NCBI RefSeq assembly: GCF_030463565.1
Contig: NC_134649.1
Location: forward strand, 10,001 to 74,000
Length of the DNA: 64,000 bases
DNA from: Pelecanus crispus
Taxonomy: Eukaryota > Chordata > Aves > Pelecaniformes > Pelecanidae
Reading direction: 5' to 3'
The notes under the pieces were generated by a model, which was given only the letters and a program-made list of their open reading frames with translations, was not told where the DNA came from and did not search any database. The position numbers and the translations under genes were made by a program. Shown one piece after another: positions 24,791 to 35,479 of the stretch. Each line of letters starts with the position of its first letter. Within the stretch, counting starts at the first letter, position 1.

Positions 24791-25313
24791 ATCTTGCGGG
24801 AACACCGTTCCCCGCAACCGCCGACACGCACGGAAGCCCTACAGAGACCCCAGCACAGCCCCGTGCTCCCCAGGCCCCTCCGCCGCCAGCTCTGACGTGG
24901 CACAGCACCCTCCCAAACCCACCGCTCCATGCCTCCAACATGCACCCTGCTGGCCTGGCTGCCCCCCCCCGCAGGCACCGCAGCCCTACTCGGGCTTTGC
25001 CAGAGACCCACGAGTCAATCGCCTGTCCCCGACTCACCTTCTCCCTTGGTGCACTCCGCTCCACCCTTGGCTCACACCGGACCCTCCACTGGCAGCCACC
25101 CCTTTCCAGGGAGGGGCCCTGGCCATCAGCCTCACTGCCCGCACCTGGGGCTCCTCCAGCCCGGGCCCACAGCTGGAGCCCAGCAGGAAGGAACAGGGGG
25201 CCATCGCCTGACCCCCACAGCGTGTCACCTCCTACCCTGGGCCCTGTCACAGCCCCTTGCGTGGTGCAAAGGGAGCGCAGTCGCAGCCAGGAGGGCGAAG
25301 AAGATGGCACGTG

Positions 25314-25319
25314 TTTATT
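25314..25319 (-). terminator. Minus-strand AATAAA, shared by three paralogous ends
   Basis: TTTATT on the plus strand follows GCAAAGGGAGCGCA... The same signal in the same context occurs at 25,709-25,714 and 33,784-33,789. It is a candidate polyadenylation signal for transcripts entering from higher coordinates. Confidence 0.35.
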
Positions 25320-25724
25320 CAGTCACACACACGTAACAGGTCCCGGGAGCAAGTCTGCTCTGCAGCTCGGGACCCCCGACGCTCACCCTGCCCCTGGGAC
25401 ACCTCGGCAGTTGTTCCCAGAGCCATGCTTGCTGGTTTGGCAGGGAACAGACGGACAAGTGACTGGCTCCCAGAGCGATGGGCTGCTGGGCAGAGGTGTA
25501 CACTGACAAAAATGAGAAGCGGGGCACAGGACACTAAAAGAGAAGCGAAAAGTGGCAGCTGGGGACAGCACAAGGCAGGGAATGGGACAGCAAGAGAACG
25601 ACGGGGGGGGGGCCATCACCTGACCCCCACAGCGTGTCACCTCCTACCTTGGGCCCCGTCACAGCCCCTTGCCCAGTGCAAAGGGAGCGCAAATGCAGCC
25701 AGCGAGTGTTTATTCAGCACTCTT

Positions 25725-26190
25725 TGGTGATTCCCGCCGCCCTTCGGTGACTCCCGGCACCCTTCGGCAACTCCCCGACTCCCTTCGGCACTGCGCGCCG
25801 CCCTTCGGCGATTCCTGGCACTCTTCGGCGATTCCCACCGCCCTTCGGCCATTCCCGCCGCCCTTCGGCACTTCCATCCTGCCTTCGGCACTCTCCACCG
25901 CCCTTCGGCACTCGCCGCCGCCCTTCGGCGATTCCCGGCGCCCTTCGGCACTCGCCGGCGCCCTTCGGCACTCGCCGGCGCCCTTCGGCGATTCCCGGCA
26001 CTCTTCGGCACTCGCCGCCGCCCTTCGGCGACTCCCGGCACTCTTCGGCACTCGCCGCCGCCCTTCGGCGATTCCCGGCACTCTTCGGCACTCGCCGCCG
26101 CCCTTCGGCGATTCCCGGCACTCTTCGGCACTCGCCGCCGCCCTTCGGCGATTGCCGCCGCCCTTCGGCGACTCCCGGCACTCTTCGGCG
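25725..26190. repeat. 20-bp minisatellite (CCTTCGG family), array 1
   Basis: About 23 units of the form C(C/T)CTTCGGC + ATTCC or ACTCG. The unit lacks stop codons in most frames, so long frames appear on both strands (280 codons +, 255 and 225 codons -). Because 20 is not a multiple of 3, the encoded pattern repeats every 20 residues over three units. The minus-strand reading is rich in R, A, G, E and P. A minus-strand AATAAA (25,714-25,709) lies just beyond its end. Confidence 0.92.
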
Positions 26191-26196
26191 ATCGAG

Positions 26197-26350
26197 CGGG
26201 GCTGGGGCTGCAGTACCAAATTTTGGTCACCGGGTGGCAGCACGGAGCCACGGGAAAGAGCCCCAACTGCGCATGCGCGGAACCGGAGCTCCACGACCCC
26301 ATTTCGCGCGCCATGTGGCAGGACAGAGCGCGGCAAAGCGCATGCGCGGG
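26197..26350. promoter_or_regulatory. CTCF-like plus NRF1-like units
   Basis: The NRF1 palindrome GCGCATGCGC occurs at 26,270-26,279 and 26,338-26,347. GTCACCGGGTGGCAGCAC (from 26,226), which resembles the CTCF core, sits 5' of the first. The same pair is in copy 2 at 40,061-40,070 and 40,129-40,138. Motif likeness only; function is inferred. Confidence 0.45.
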
Positions 26351-27210
26351 GCTGCCGCTCCAGGACTCGGATGCGAATGAGCAACACGCTGAGGAGGTCA
26401 GGGCTCCGCTGTTCTCTTTGCACCTGTCCCCACCTCTGTGCTATCGGAACTCTGCTCTCCTCATCCCGCCTACACACAAGGAAGGCTTCCTGTGCAGGGC
26501 TTGACGATTAGCTGAGAACAGGACGTCGTGTAGTCCGGAACGGCCCTTTAGTCAGCTGGGGTCAGCTGTCCTGCCCGTGTCCCCTCCCAACCCCTCGTGC
26601 CCCTCAGCCCGCTCGGCGGCGGGGCGGTACGAGGAGCCGAAAAAGCCTCGACTCTGTGCAAACGCTGCTTGGCAGTCGCTAAAACACCAGCGTGTCATCA
26701 ACGCTGTTCCCAGCACAAATCCAAAACAGTGGAGGAGGGAGACGGGGGCTGGGAGCGGGGTGCAGGGAAGTGTCTGGGGGGCCGCAAGCAGCGCCCTGAG
26801 GGCCCAGAAGCAGAGGGGTTATGGGGGGCGGTGCCCAATATGGTGGGGCAGAGGCGGGGTCACATCCCCGGGAAAAAAGAACTCACCTGGGGGAAAGCCT
26901 TATGCAGGGGGATGCTCGGGTGGAAAGCATTCGGGAGGGCAGGGAGACACACAGAGGGGGACGGGGAGGAGGACACGGACGGACAGAGGGGCACGTGCGG
27001 GTGAAAAGGTGCAGGGGGGGACACGCGTGGGGATGACCTACGCCAGGGGGTCTGCCCGGGGTAATCCACAGCAGGTAACTCCCCTGGGACAACCCGCAGC
27101 AGGCGATCCGTGCCACGTAACTGACCCACACCGGATCCATGCTGGATAACGCTCAGCGGTGCTCCTCAAACTGCCAGCGTTTCACCCCACATTTAGCCCA
27201 AATTAGGGGC
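26351..27210. other. GC-rich duplicated stretch, no gene recognised
   Basis: Matches 40,735-41,582 of the second copy with moderate divergence. It is G-rich with GGGGACACGCG-type words. Frames of 135 and 190 codons exist in both copies but show no domain and differ by frameshifts, so I leave them uncalled. Confidence 0.45.
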
Positions 27211-27215
27211 TGGGG

Positions 27216-27782
27216 TGTCGTGGTTTAGCCCCAGCCAGCAACTAAGCACCACGCAGCCGCTCGCTCACTCCCCCTACCCCAATGGGATGGGGGAGACAAT
27301 TGGAGGAGTAAGAGTGAGAAACACTCCTGGGCTGAGATAAGAACAGTTTAATAATTGAAACAAAGTAAAATAGTAATGATAATAATAACGATATCATAAT
27401 AATAGTAATAATAATATCCAAAGCAAGTGATGCACAATGCAATTGCTCGCCACCCACTGACCGATACCCAGACAGTTCCCGAGCAGCGATCGCTGCTCCC
27501 TGGCCAACCCACCCCAGTTTCTATACCGCCCATGATGCCGTATGGTATGGAATAGCCCTTGGGGCAGTTTGGATCAACTTCTCTGGCTGTGCCCCCTCCC
27601 AGTTTCTTGTGCACCTGGCAGAGCATGGGAAGCTGAAAAGTCCTTGACTAGCATAAGCAGTACTCAGCAACAACTAAAAACATCAGTGTGTTATCAACAT
27701 TCTTGTCCTACTAAATCCAAAACACAGCACTATGCCTGCTACTAGGAAGAAAATTAACTCTATCCCAGCCGAAACCAGGACA
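27216..27782 (-). mobile_element. Solo LTR, ERVL-type avian family, copy 3, with an empty site in the paralogue
   Basis: Inverted member of the family: TGTCGTGGTTTAGCCCC ... CCGAAACCAGGACA. Perfect target duplications TGGGG lie at 27,211-27,215 and 27,783-27,787. The duplicated segment at 41,583-41,587 has the uninterrupted site (TGGGA), so the insertion followed the duplication or the other copy never had it. Confidence 0.92.
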
Positions 27783-27787
27783 TGGGG

Positions 27788-29731
27788 TTTGTTTGCGTTT
27801 TGTTGTGTTTTTTTCCTTTTTTTCTTTTTGGCATTTCCACAATAGAAAACTGGCATTTGTTTGCTTTTTCCAAACATATTCAATTCTGCGGTTTTTCAGC
27901 GCTTTCCCACAACATAAAAATTGGTGATTCTTGCTTTTGGTTTCATTCTTGAGAAAGAGGGGTTCTTTTGGGCTTTTGGTGGGGGTTCTTTTTGGTTGGG
28001 TCCCCCCCCCCCTTTCTTTCCAGCTGCACAAATCCAGGTGCCTTTGGCTTTCCCAAAAGCAGCAACAGCTTCACAAATATTTAGACCCAGAACAAGGGAG
28101 AAAAATAAAACAGCTTCATCTCACGCACAGGAAAGCGGCAGACAAAGGGTGGGCATTTAGAGCCTTTACAGAAAACAGGCATTCTCCTTCCATTCCTCAA
28201 CCCATCTGTTAGGTCGAAATATTGCAACACTACTATGGCAGTATTGATCAGGGAACAACGGCCCCGCCACCGCACAGCCTATCCTCTGATGCTAGGGGAC
28301 CTATTTTTCCACACACGACCCTGGCTTTCCCAAAAAATTTATGCTTACCAAAAATAGCCATTTGGAAAATATTGCCAAACAACAGTTGGCAATAAAACTT
28401 CAATGTTTGACACACGCAAATTTTTGGTAATTTGCTATTTGCTTCTTGTTTACTGCTGTTCTTCCTTCAGAAATTCTACCTGTAGCCAAGTGACTCGCTA
28501 CTGGTTCAAGCATTTACCTTCCTGGTATTACTTGCCTGTGTCCATGTGGTGGTAACTTCACTGCTCTTCTAAAATGATCCAAATTAAAATTAGAGCCATG
28601 AACGAGGAGGGAAAGAGAAGAAAAGTAGAGGTCAGGCAGCAACAGAGCCCTGCAGGCTGCCACCGGTCAACACTGCACTCTTTTTAAAACAAATAAACCA
28701 ACCAACCAACAAAAAACCAAAAACCCCCCAAACATCAAAACCCAACACACCAAAACCAAGCAACAACAAACCAAAACCATGACGATGTATCTTTTTTTCC
28801 TTTCGGAGCTCCTCCCTGTCTCACCATGCTGTCTTGTCAGAGCATGAAGCGCAGGCGATCTGTTTCCCCGATGACATTTGCATGTGACGAATACACATTC
28901 ACAAGTAGCCCAGATCTCTATGACTGGTATCATCCTTATGGTTTTAATAACCATAATTCAGTTTTATTGACTGACGTGTTTGTGAGGACGCTAATTAACT
29001 TTCAAACGTAGCCTCTCCTGGGGTGGGGGGGAAGGGGGAACCCAAATGTCTTAGAGACTGAAAAAAAATGACGATTCAGAGCTCCCAACCATGAGGGAGC
29101 GGTGAGGAAATTCATGAAAGTGAAGACAAACAGCAGCAACATTAAGTGAAATTTGGATTCAATTCTAATCATGTACTTAAGAGACTCCCCAGGTCTACAC
29201 CTGAATCCTATGAATGACCAGTCCTTTGTTGGAAGGGCAAACTTTTTTTACTTCAAAGTCCTAGATCGAAGGTTCCATGGAACAGAATGCGGATTGAGCC
29301 ACAGGACAACACCCCACCAACATTCTAATGAAAGCAAACAAAGAAACAAAAAAAATTATATCAAAATCAAGTTTAAGCACCGGTTTCCATCACGTGTCAT
29401 TCATTATGCTTCTACTGGCATCTAGCTGCTCAAAAATTAGCTACGGCGACACCACATATTACTAAAAATTTAGCGACGCACAGAAAAATAAAAGGCTATT
29501 GCCAACTTGCCCATAAAACTAGTATGAAGAAACAGAAGAGAAGCACTTGACCCTAATGAAAGTTACAGGCAGCTCTTAATTTATCCTAGACGAAAGTTTG
29601 TTCTTTTACCTGACAGGAAAACATTCGTGACTCCCAAGGGACCGATGCAGGAACGAGGCATGCTCCGGTAACTGCAATTTTTCATCAGCTTTTCGGCACT
29701 GGCAGCAGATTTGCCTTTTCTCTGGGTTTGA
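27788..29731. other. AT-richer duplicated sequence without a recognised gene
   Basis: Matches 41,588-43,605. It contains poly-pyrimidine and CAA-rich tracts. 29,141-29,731 is about 99% identical to its partner, while 27.8-28.7 kb is less similar. Frames such as 28,826-29,011 (61 codons) and 29,153-29,425 (90 codons) recur, but the first is frameshifted in copy 2 and neither resembles a family I know. Confidence 0.5.
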
Positions 29732-30232
29732 TCACAGAATCATAGAATGCTTTGGGTTGGAAGGGACCTTTAAGAGGTCATCTAGCCCAACCCCCCTGCA
29801 GCGAGCAGGGACAGCTTTAACCAGATCAGGTTGCTCAGAGCCCCGTCCAACCTGACCTTGAATGTTGCCAGGGATGGGGCCTCTACCACCTCTCCGGGCA
29901 ACCTCTTCCAGCGCTTCACCACCCTCATTGTAAAAAATTTCTTTCTTATGTCTAGTCTAACTCTGTTCTTCTTTAGTTTAAATCCATTATTCCTGGTCCT
30001 GTCACAACAGGCCTTGTTAAAAAGATTCTCCCCATTTTTCCTGTAGGCCCCCTTTAAGTACTGGAAGGTCGCGATAAGGTCTCCTCGCAGCCTTCTCTTC
30101 TCCAGGCTGAACAACCCCAACTCTCTCAGCCTGGCCTCATAGGAGAGGTGCTCCAGCCCTCGGATCATTTTGGTGGCCCTCTTCTGGACCCGCTCCAGCA
30201 GGTCCATGTCCTTCCTGTGCTGAGTACACTTG
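29732..30232 (-). mobile_element. 5'-truncated CR1 LINE, absent from the paralogue
   Basis: The plus strand begins TCACAGAATCATAGAATG, the inverted CR1 3' tail, followed by the usual GGGTTGGAAGGGACC. On the minus strand a frame contains [20 protein letters not shown] and [20 protein letters not shown], the C-terminal end of the CR1 ORF2 protein. About 500 bp remain, so it is heavily 5'-truncated and non-autonomous. At 43,605/43,606 copy 2 reads straight across (TTTGA then TGCGGAG), showing the precise empty site. Confidence 0.95.
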
Positions 30233-30479
30233 TGCGGAGTATCTGTAGTGTCCTCAAACTCACAAAGGTTTCTCAGCCCGACTCGCACCAAGAGCAGCAG
30301 AGGCCGCCCAGCCCCAGCGAGGAGCAGCCGGGGATGGGATGGGACCGGGCTGCCTCTACTCGCCCCAGCCGGGCAGGGGCTTGGCCCCAAAACCCCTCAC
30401 CGACCCCGCTGCAGCGTTTGTCCCAGGGCTGCTTCCGCCCCCGCCAGCCCTGCAGAGAGATGGAGCAAGAAAACGTTCA

Positions 30480-31860
30480 GACCGTGAGCAGGACAGAGGG
30501 AGACAGAGATGGGGGGGAGTGGAGGAGAGGAAGAAGAAAGGAGGGACAAAGACAGTGACAGAGAGAAAGAAGCATTGGGGCAAAAGGAGAGACGAAGAAA
30601 AAAAGACAGACAGGAAGAAAGCTAGGAGATGGGGAGCGTGGGGAAGAAGGACAAGGAGCAGGACACAGCTTGTCCGAGAAAGACATGGAGCAAGACAAGG
30701 TGATCCAGAGAGAGAAAAAAGGGAGAGGAAGGCAGGACAAAGTGCAAGACAGGCAAAAATTAGAGCCAGGAAGCAGGACAGAGATGGAGGGAAAAAAGGC
30801 CTAGGATGGGTAGCAGGACAGAGACAGGGAGGGGGGGAAAAAAACCAGCACCGGGCTGCAGGACAGAGATGGAAAAATTAAAAATAGAGACACAGGGAGC
30901 ACGACAGAATGACAGAGAGAGAAAAAAGGGACAGAGAGCTGGACAGCATTGGAGGGAAAAACACAACTGTGATGAGCAGTGGGACAGAGAGATATGGAGA
31001 TCCAAAAGAGAGAAAGGAAAGAAGGGACAGCCAGCTGGACAGGGGGACACAGTTAGAAAGAAGGGAAGAGGGAACGGGGCACAGGGAAAGACAGACAGAA
31101 AAGATAGTGAGAGAAAGCAGGGCAGAGGGACAGCAAGAGGAAAAAAAGAAAGGGACAGAGCGCTGGACAGAGATGGAGAAAAAAGCAGCAGGGACAGAGG
31201 ACAAGGTGCAGAAAGAGCAACAGAGAGCAGGGCAGATGGGGGGGGAGGCGGGGGTGGAACCCAGGGCAGCAGCAGGATGGAGATGGAGGAGAAAAAAACA
31301 CCTGGGATGGTCAACAGGACAGAGATGAACATGAATACGGGCAGGGAGTGGGACAAAGGAAAATAGCGAGAAACGACGGGATAAGCAGCGAGACAGAGCA
31401 ACAGACAAGAATAATGACAATGAGAGAGAAAGACGAAGACCTTGAGAAGCACAGGGGGTTGGAGAAAGAAAGGGAGGTATTAGGAGCCCTGCAGAGAGAC
31501 AGAGGACAACAAAAACTAGAACAGGAAGCAGACGGTGAGCTACAGAATGAAAAAAAGCAGCCACAGTGAGCAAGACAAAGGGACAGAGAGAGAGAAGGAG
31601 AAGGAAGGAAGGAGGGAGGGAGATAGCAAGGCAGGGACACGGAGCAGCACGTACAGGCGCAGAGAGGAAAAGAACACTAGGGAACAGGTCAGAGCAATTG
31701 TGGGGAAAAAGGGATAGATGCAGATCAGGAGAAAGAGATGGAATAGGAAAAAAAAACAGTGGCTGCAGGACAGAGACAGAGGATGAAAAAAAACAGGGAG
31801 AGGGAGCAGGAGAGAAGAACAGAGAGGCAAGGAGAGGTAAAAGGACTGGGACATGCAAGA
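30480..31860. repeat. Purine-rich minisatellite in duplication copy 1
   Basis: Degenerate units of roughly 35-45 bp, such as GGACAGAGATGGAGGAAAAA and AGCAGGACAGAGAGGG. They give long Ser/Leu/Pro/Phe-rich minus-strand frames (326 and 230 codons). These are identical in the second copy (43,853-45,236) because the DNA is near-identical, not because a protein is conserved. Confidence 0.8.
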
Positions 31861-31879
31861 GGGGAGGCTGGGCCCCGAG

Positions 31880-33340
31880 GGCCCGGACTCACCGCAGCTC
31901 TCGCTCTCAACACTGCCGGGAGAATTTGCCCATTCGGACACTTCCCTCTCCTTCTCTCCTCCCTTCCTCTTCTGTAACTCTGGCGGCTCAGCTGTCCTCC
32001 AACTAAGAGGATACACAGGTCTCTTACAGCTCTCATGAGGCAAGACTGCCTAGACGCGTAGCCTCGCTCGCTCGTGCGCTCTGCGACTACAAGGAGGGAT
32101 CCTTCCTTGCCTGGAGAGGCAGAGGCTCTCTTGCCTGCAGCGGGAGGCAGCTGCCGGCTGCACCCTCTTTAGTGTATTCTTCAGCTGCTTTACCTTTTTC
32201 TGGCCTCACCAGCTTCAGCCGCGGCAGCTCTCCTCCACAGCCAGCAAGCACTCCGCCCGTCTCCTTTTGCCCCCACACCGCTAGGAGAGCGAGGCCAGGC
32301 ACAGACAACCCACGCCAGCCTGAAGCTGGGGCAGTCAACGGCATCTCCAGGGGAAGAACGGGCAACCGTGTCCTCAGCGTGGCCTCTGGAAGGGGGAAAG
32401 AGCAACCAGTGGCCATTATTACCAGAGCTTGCCCCCGGCCACAGCCCCTCCTTATGCAGGGGCTTCTGCAGACACCGCTCCTTCCCTGCACTGCTGCTAT
32501 CGGTACCGCATTAAAGGAGAATCCAGCGCGTTCGAGGGCCAGCTTCCAGCCTTCACGACAGGCCTTGGGGGTGATCTAGGGCTACAGGACAGGCTTCAGG
32601 GCAGGTGCTGGAGCTGGGGGCAGCTGCATGGGCTCAGTGGGCCCGGGGGGGGGGGGGCCACTCAGGGCGAGCTCTGGCGAGTTGGGGATGTGCCCGGCGC
32701 CTGCGGCATGTCCTCCTCCTTCCCTCCTACCGCCGCTCTCTCTCGGGGAACTCCCCGGGGCTGCCCCGACCCCGCTCGCCCCCAGCTGCCCGGCAGCCTG
32801 CCGCAGCGGCAGCTTTGGAGCTTCCCCTCCCGACACCCCCGGGTGCCCGGCGGGCAGCAGACACCCCTGCACCCACCAAAGGGGCTCGCTCACATCACAT
32901 CATATCATATCGCCGCTGCTCCCGGCCCTCGCCCGCCACCGGCAATCGCGCCCGCCGCGCCGCCATGCCGCTCCCGGCCACCGCGCATGCGCCTGACACC
33001 GACGGCGCGCCGGAGGGGCCACACCCGGCGCGCGAACGCCGGGACGCAGCACCGCGCTTCGGCCGCCAGGCTGCCGCGTGACTGGGCCGTGCCGCAAAAA
33101 CTACAGCTCCCGGCATGCCCCGCGCAGGCAACATGGCCGACCGCAAGCTCCGTGCCCAGCACCGAAGCTGCCGGCACGCCGCGAGAGGCAGCCGGCCCCG
33201 CTTCCTCCCTTGCGGGGACGCCGCCGTTCCCCCCGCTCGCCGGCGCCCCCGGGAGCCCTGCCGAGCCCTCGGCGCAGCCCCGCGCTCCTCAGGCAGCCCC
33301 CGCCTCCCGGCTCCGGCACACGGCGCGGCACTCCCCCTGC
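31880..33340 (-). repeat. Middle-region paralogous unit with CpG island, copy at 31.9-33.3 kb
   Basis: Contains ACTCACCGCAGCTCTCG at 31,889 (minus strand donor-like GTGAGT) and a preceding frame with NSPGSVESESCG. Then come GGATCCTTCCTTGCC (32,096) and a CpG-rich block from about 32,690 on with NRF1 (32,983-32,992) and ZNF143-type (33,100-33,118) motifs. Read on the minus strand this resembles a promoter followed by exon-like blocks. The near-identical partner is 45,256-46,690. No product can be named. Confidence 0.5.
33096..33142 (-). promoter_or_regulatory. ZNF143/THAP11-type site with a YY1-like site
   Basis: ACTACAGCTCCCGGCATGC (33,100-33,118) is a close match to the known ZNF143/THAP11 motif. 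AACATGGCCGACC follows at about 33,130. The paralogous site at 46,458-46,476 reads ACCACAGCTCCCGGCATGC, with one changed base in the core. It sits in a CpG island, so a promoter is plausible; the direction is uncertain. Confidence 0.5.
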
Positions 33341-33900
33341 GCCCGGGCTCCCCTCGCTGCTACCTCCGACACGACACGGCGCGGCACGGCACGGCAGCCC
33401 CGCACTCCCCCGCAGGCACCGTCGCCCTCCCGGTCCATCGCTCGGCCCCTGCTAACCTTCTCCCTCGGTGCAGGTGCAGCCACAGCCCGGCGACCACTCC
33501 ACTCCTCCCTTGCCTCACACCGGCCCCTCCACGGCCCCCCGGGGCAGGGCAGCACCGGCAGCACCAGCCCCTCCACCAGCAGCCACCCCTTTACAAGGAG
33601 GGGCCCTGGCCATCAGCCTCACTGCCCGCACCTGGGGCTCCTCCAGCCCCGGCCCACAGCTGGAGCCCAGCAGGAAGGAACAGGGGGCCATCGCCTGACC
33701 CCCACAGCGTGTCACCTCCTACCCTGGGCCCCGTCACAGCCCCTTGCCCGGTGCAAAGGGAGCGCAAATGCAGCTGGCGAGTGTTTATTCAGTCACGCAT
33801 GTGACAAGTCCCTGGAGCAAGTCTGCTCCGGGGCTCGGGGCCCCTGACACTCCCCCTGCCCCTGGGACACCCTGGCAGTGGTTCCGGGAGCCACGCTCGT
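33341..33900. repeat. GC-rich stretch paralogous to 24.9-25.4 kb
   Basis: 33,590-33,800 matches 25,110-25,320 closely (CACAGCTGGAGCCCAGCAGG and 'CCCACAGCGTGTCACCTCCT'). It includes the minus-strand AATAAA at 33,784-33,789. This continues the older unit-level duplication beyond the 7-kb block. No gene is recognised. Confidence 0.6.
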
Positions 33901-34740
33901 CAGTTCGGCGGGGAACAGACAGAGGTGGAGGATGCCAAAAATGAGGAGCGGGGCGCTGGACAGGGGGGTGTAGAGAGAAAGCACGAGGCAGGGAACGGGA
34001 CAGCGAGAGAAGGACGGGGACAAGGGAGCCCGACAGAAAGAAGCAGCAGGGAGGAAGAGACGCCGCAGAAAGGGGGAGAGGGAGCAGGACAGACACTGAC
34101 AAAGAGGGACAGGGAGCAGGATGGAGATGCAGGAGAAACCTGGGATGGGCAGCAAGACAGAGAGGGAGGAGAGAAGAACAGGTGCAGGAAGCTGGACCGA
34201 GAGACATGGGGAAAGACAAAAAAGCAGCGGCAAGAGCAGGGCAGAGAGGGAGGAATGAAACAACAGGGACAGGGTGCCAGGACAGTGAACAACGGAGGGA
34301 AGGGGCCGGTAGGGTGTGTGGGATGACAACACAAACCAAACCCTGCAGCTACACGCTGCAGGGCGGAGAGGGAAGACTAAAGAAATAGGGACAGGGAGCC
34401 AGAAAAAAAGAGAGCGGGAGAGCAAAAAGGGTAGCAATGTGTACAGAAAGAAGAGGCAGGGGTGCAATTCTAAAATAGGGTCCTCGGGGAGCCAGAGACA
34501 GCAAGATGGACGAAGGACAAAAGCGACAGGCTACAGGGCGGAGAGCGAGGAATTCACGATCAGGGGCAGAGCGATGGCACCAGAGAGAGACGGAGAAAGG
34601 CAAGCAAATAGTGTGGAGCTACAGGACAGAAAACGTGGAATGAAAGAACAAAGAGAGGGAGCCCGGCAGAGAGGGACTGAGGGAAAAATCCAGACCGCAA
34701 CCCCCATTCCCCAGTTCCCCTGCTCCGCTCGGGGGGGAGG
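33901..34740. repeat. Purine-rich minisatellite
   Basis: GACAGAGAGGGAG- and AGGGACAGGGAGC-type repeats. 34,285-34,580 is paralogous to 38,205-38,480, including CAGCTACACGCTGCAGGGC. Frames here are compositional. Confidence 0.65.
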
Positions 34741-34794
34741 AGGTTGAGAAATCGGGAGTGAAGTTGAGCCCGGGAAGAAGGGAGGGGGTGGGGG

Positions 34795-35045
34795 GAAGGT
34801 GTTTTAAGATTTTGTTCTTATTTCTCATTATCCTACCCCAATTTGACTGGTAATCAATTAGACTGGTTTCCCCAAGTCGAGCCTGAGTTTTGCCTGTGAC
34901 AGTAATTGCTGAGCGATCTCTCCCTGTCCTTATCTCAACCCACGAGCTTTTCATTCTATTTTTTCTCTCCGCTGTCCAGCTGAAGAGGGGAGCGACAGAG
35001 CACCCTTGGTGGGCGCCTGGCATCCAGCCGCGGGGGCACCGTGAC
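34795..35045 (+). mobile_element. Solo LTR fragment of a second avian retrovirus family
   Basis: The order TTTCCCCAAGTCGAGCC, TGACAGTAATTGCTGAGCG, 'TCTCCCTGTCCTTATCTC' and GTGGGCGCCTGGCATCCAGC matches the 3' part of an LTR I know from other bird genomes. The 5' part is missing or unrecognisable and no target duplication is visible. It is unrelated to the TGTCCTGG... family. Confidence 0.6.
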
Positions 35046-35460
35046 GGACACAGAGAGATGGAGAAAAGGAAAAAGTGAAGGGCTATGCAGCAGAGAGGAA
35101 GGATTTAAAAACCAGGAATGGGAAGCAAAAAAAGAGCGAGATGGAGAAGGGGGTGGGGGGGAGCCAGCGACGGCAAAAATAATGACGGGCTACAGGACAC
35201 AGAGGGAGGAATGCAAAAGTAGCGGCCGGGTGCCGGGCAGAGAGAGACACAGAAGGAAAAAACTAGCCATGGGCTACAGGGCAGAGAGAGGGAGGACCTA
35301 AAAGATGGGGACAGGCAGATGCTCAGAGCGAGATGCAGAAAGGAGGTACAGGGGAGAAGGGGGCGGGGGGGGGGCGGAAATTAACCCCCACAAAAAATTG
35401 CAGCGGCGTGGGAAAGTGAGGGGGCCAGGGGCGGGGCAAGGAGGCAACCGGAGGCACGGG
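35046..35460. repeat. Purine-rich minisatellite with G-runs
   Basis: GAGAGATGGAGAAAAGG-type repeats with G-tracts at 35,153-35,161 and 35,359-35,377. 35,400-35,470 resembles 37,485-37,560. Confidence 0.6.
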
Positions 35461-35479
35461 AGGGGAGACAGGGCCTCGA

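Larger units (their letters stand above)
23885..25720 (-). repeat. Middle-region paralogous unit, copy at 23.9-25.7 kb
   Basis: The layout matches 31.9-33.8 kb: ACTCACCACAGCTC at 23,893 (minus strand ..GAGCTGTG|GTGAGT), a GGATCCTTCCT block at 24,197, CTTTATTTTATTCTTC at 24,268 (minus-strand AATAAAATAAA), a motif array, then a GC-rich stretch and GTTTATTC at 25,313. The minus-strand frame before the donor contains 'ELSNSSTSFESGSCG', alignable with ELANSPE..ESCG in other copies. The tail near 25,620-25,714 is a second, short copy of the 25,210-25,319 end. Confidence 0.55.
26195..33335. repeat. ~7-kb segmental duplication, copy 1
   Basis: Collinear with 39,985-46,690. Copy 1 contains a solo LTR (27,216-27,782) and a CR1 (29,732-30,232) that are absent from copy 2. 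Copy 2 has an extra segment at about 40,155-40,735. Identity varies along the pair: 30,233-32,640 is nearly identical (about four substitutions noticed in 2.4 kb), while 27.8-28.7 kb and 32.7-33.3 kb show many substitutions and indels. No gene is recognised in either copy. Confidence 0.92.

Noticed and set aside
25725-26190. CRISPR array
   Set aside because: The 20-bp units are contiguous without unique spacers, and the context is a vertebrate genome.
28826-29011. 61-codon frame containing SPDLYDWYHPYGFNN, seen in both duplication copies
   Set aside because: It looked protein-like, but copy 2 carries a shift upstream and substitutions without codon pattern, and no family is recognised.
29782-30390. 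202-codon minus-strand frame as a host gene
   Set aside because: Most of it is the CR1 ORF2 C-terminus. The first part is unrelated flanking sequence read in the same frame.
30878-31858. 326-codon minus-strand frame, identical in the second copy (44,254-45,234)
   Set aside because: It is Ser/Leu/Pro/Phe-rich low complexity from a pyrimidine minisatellite. Identity of the copies is explained by near-identical DNA.
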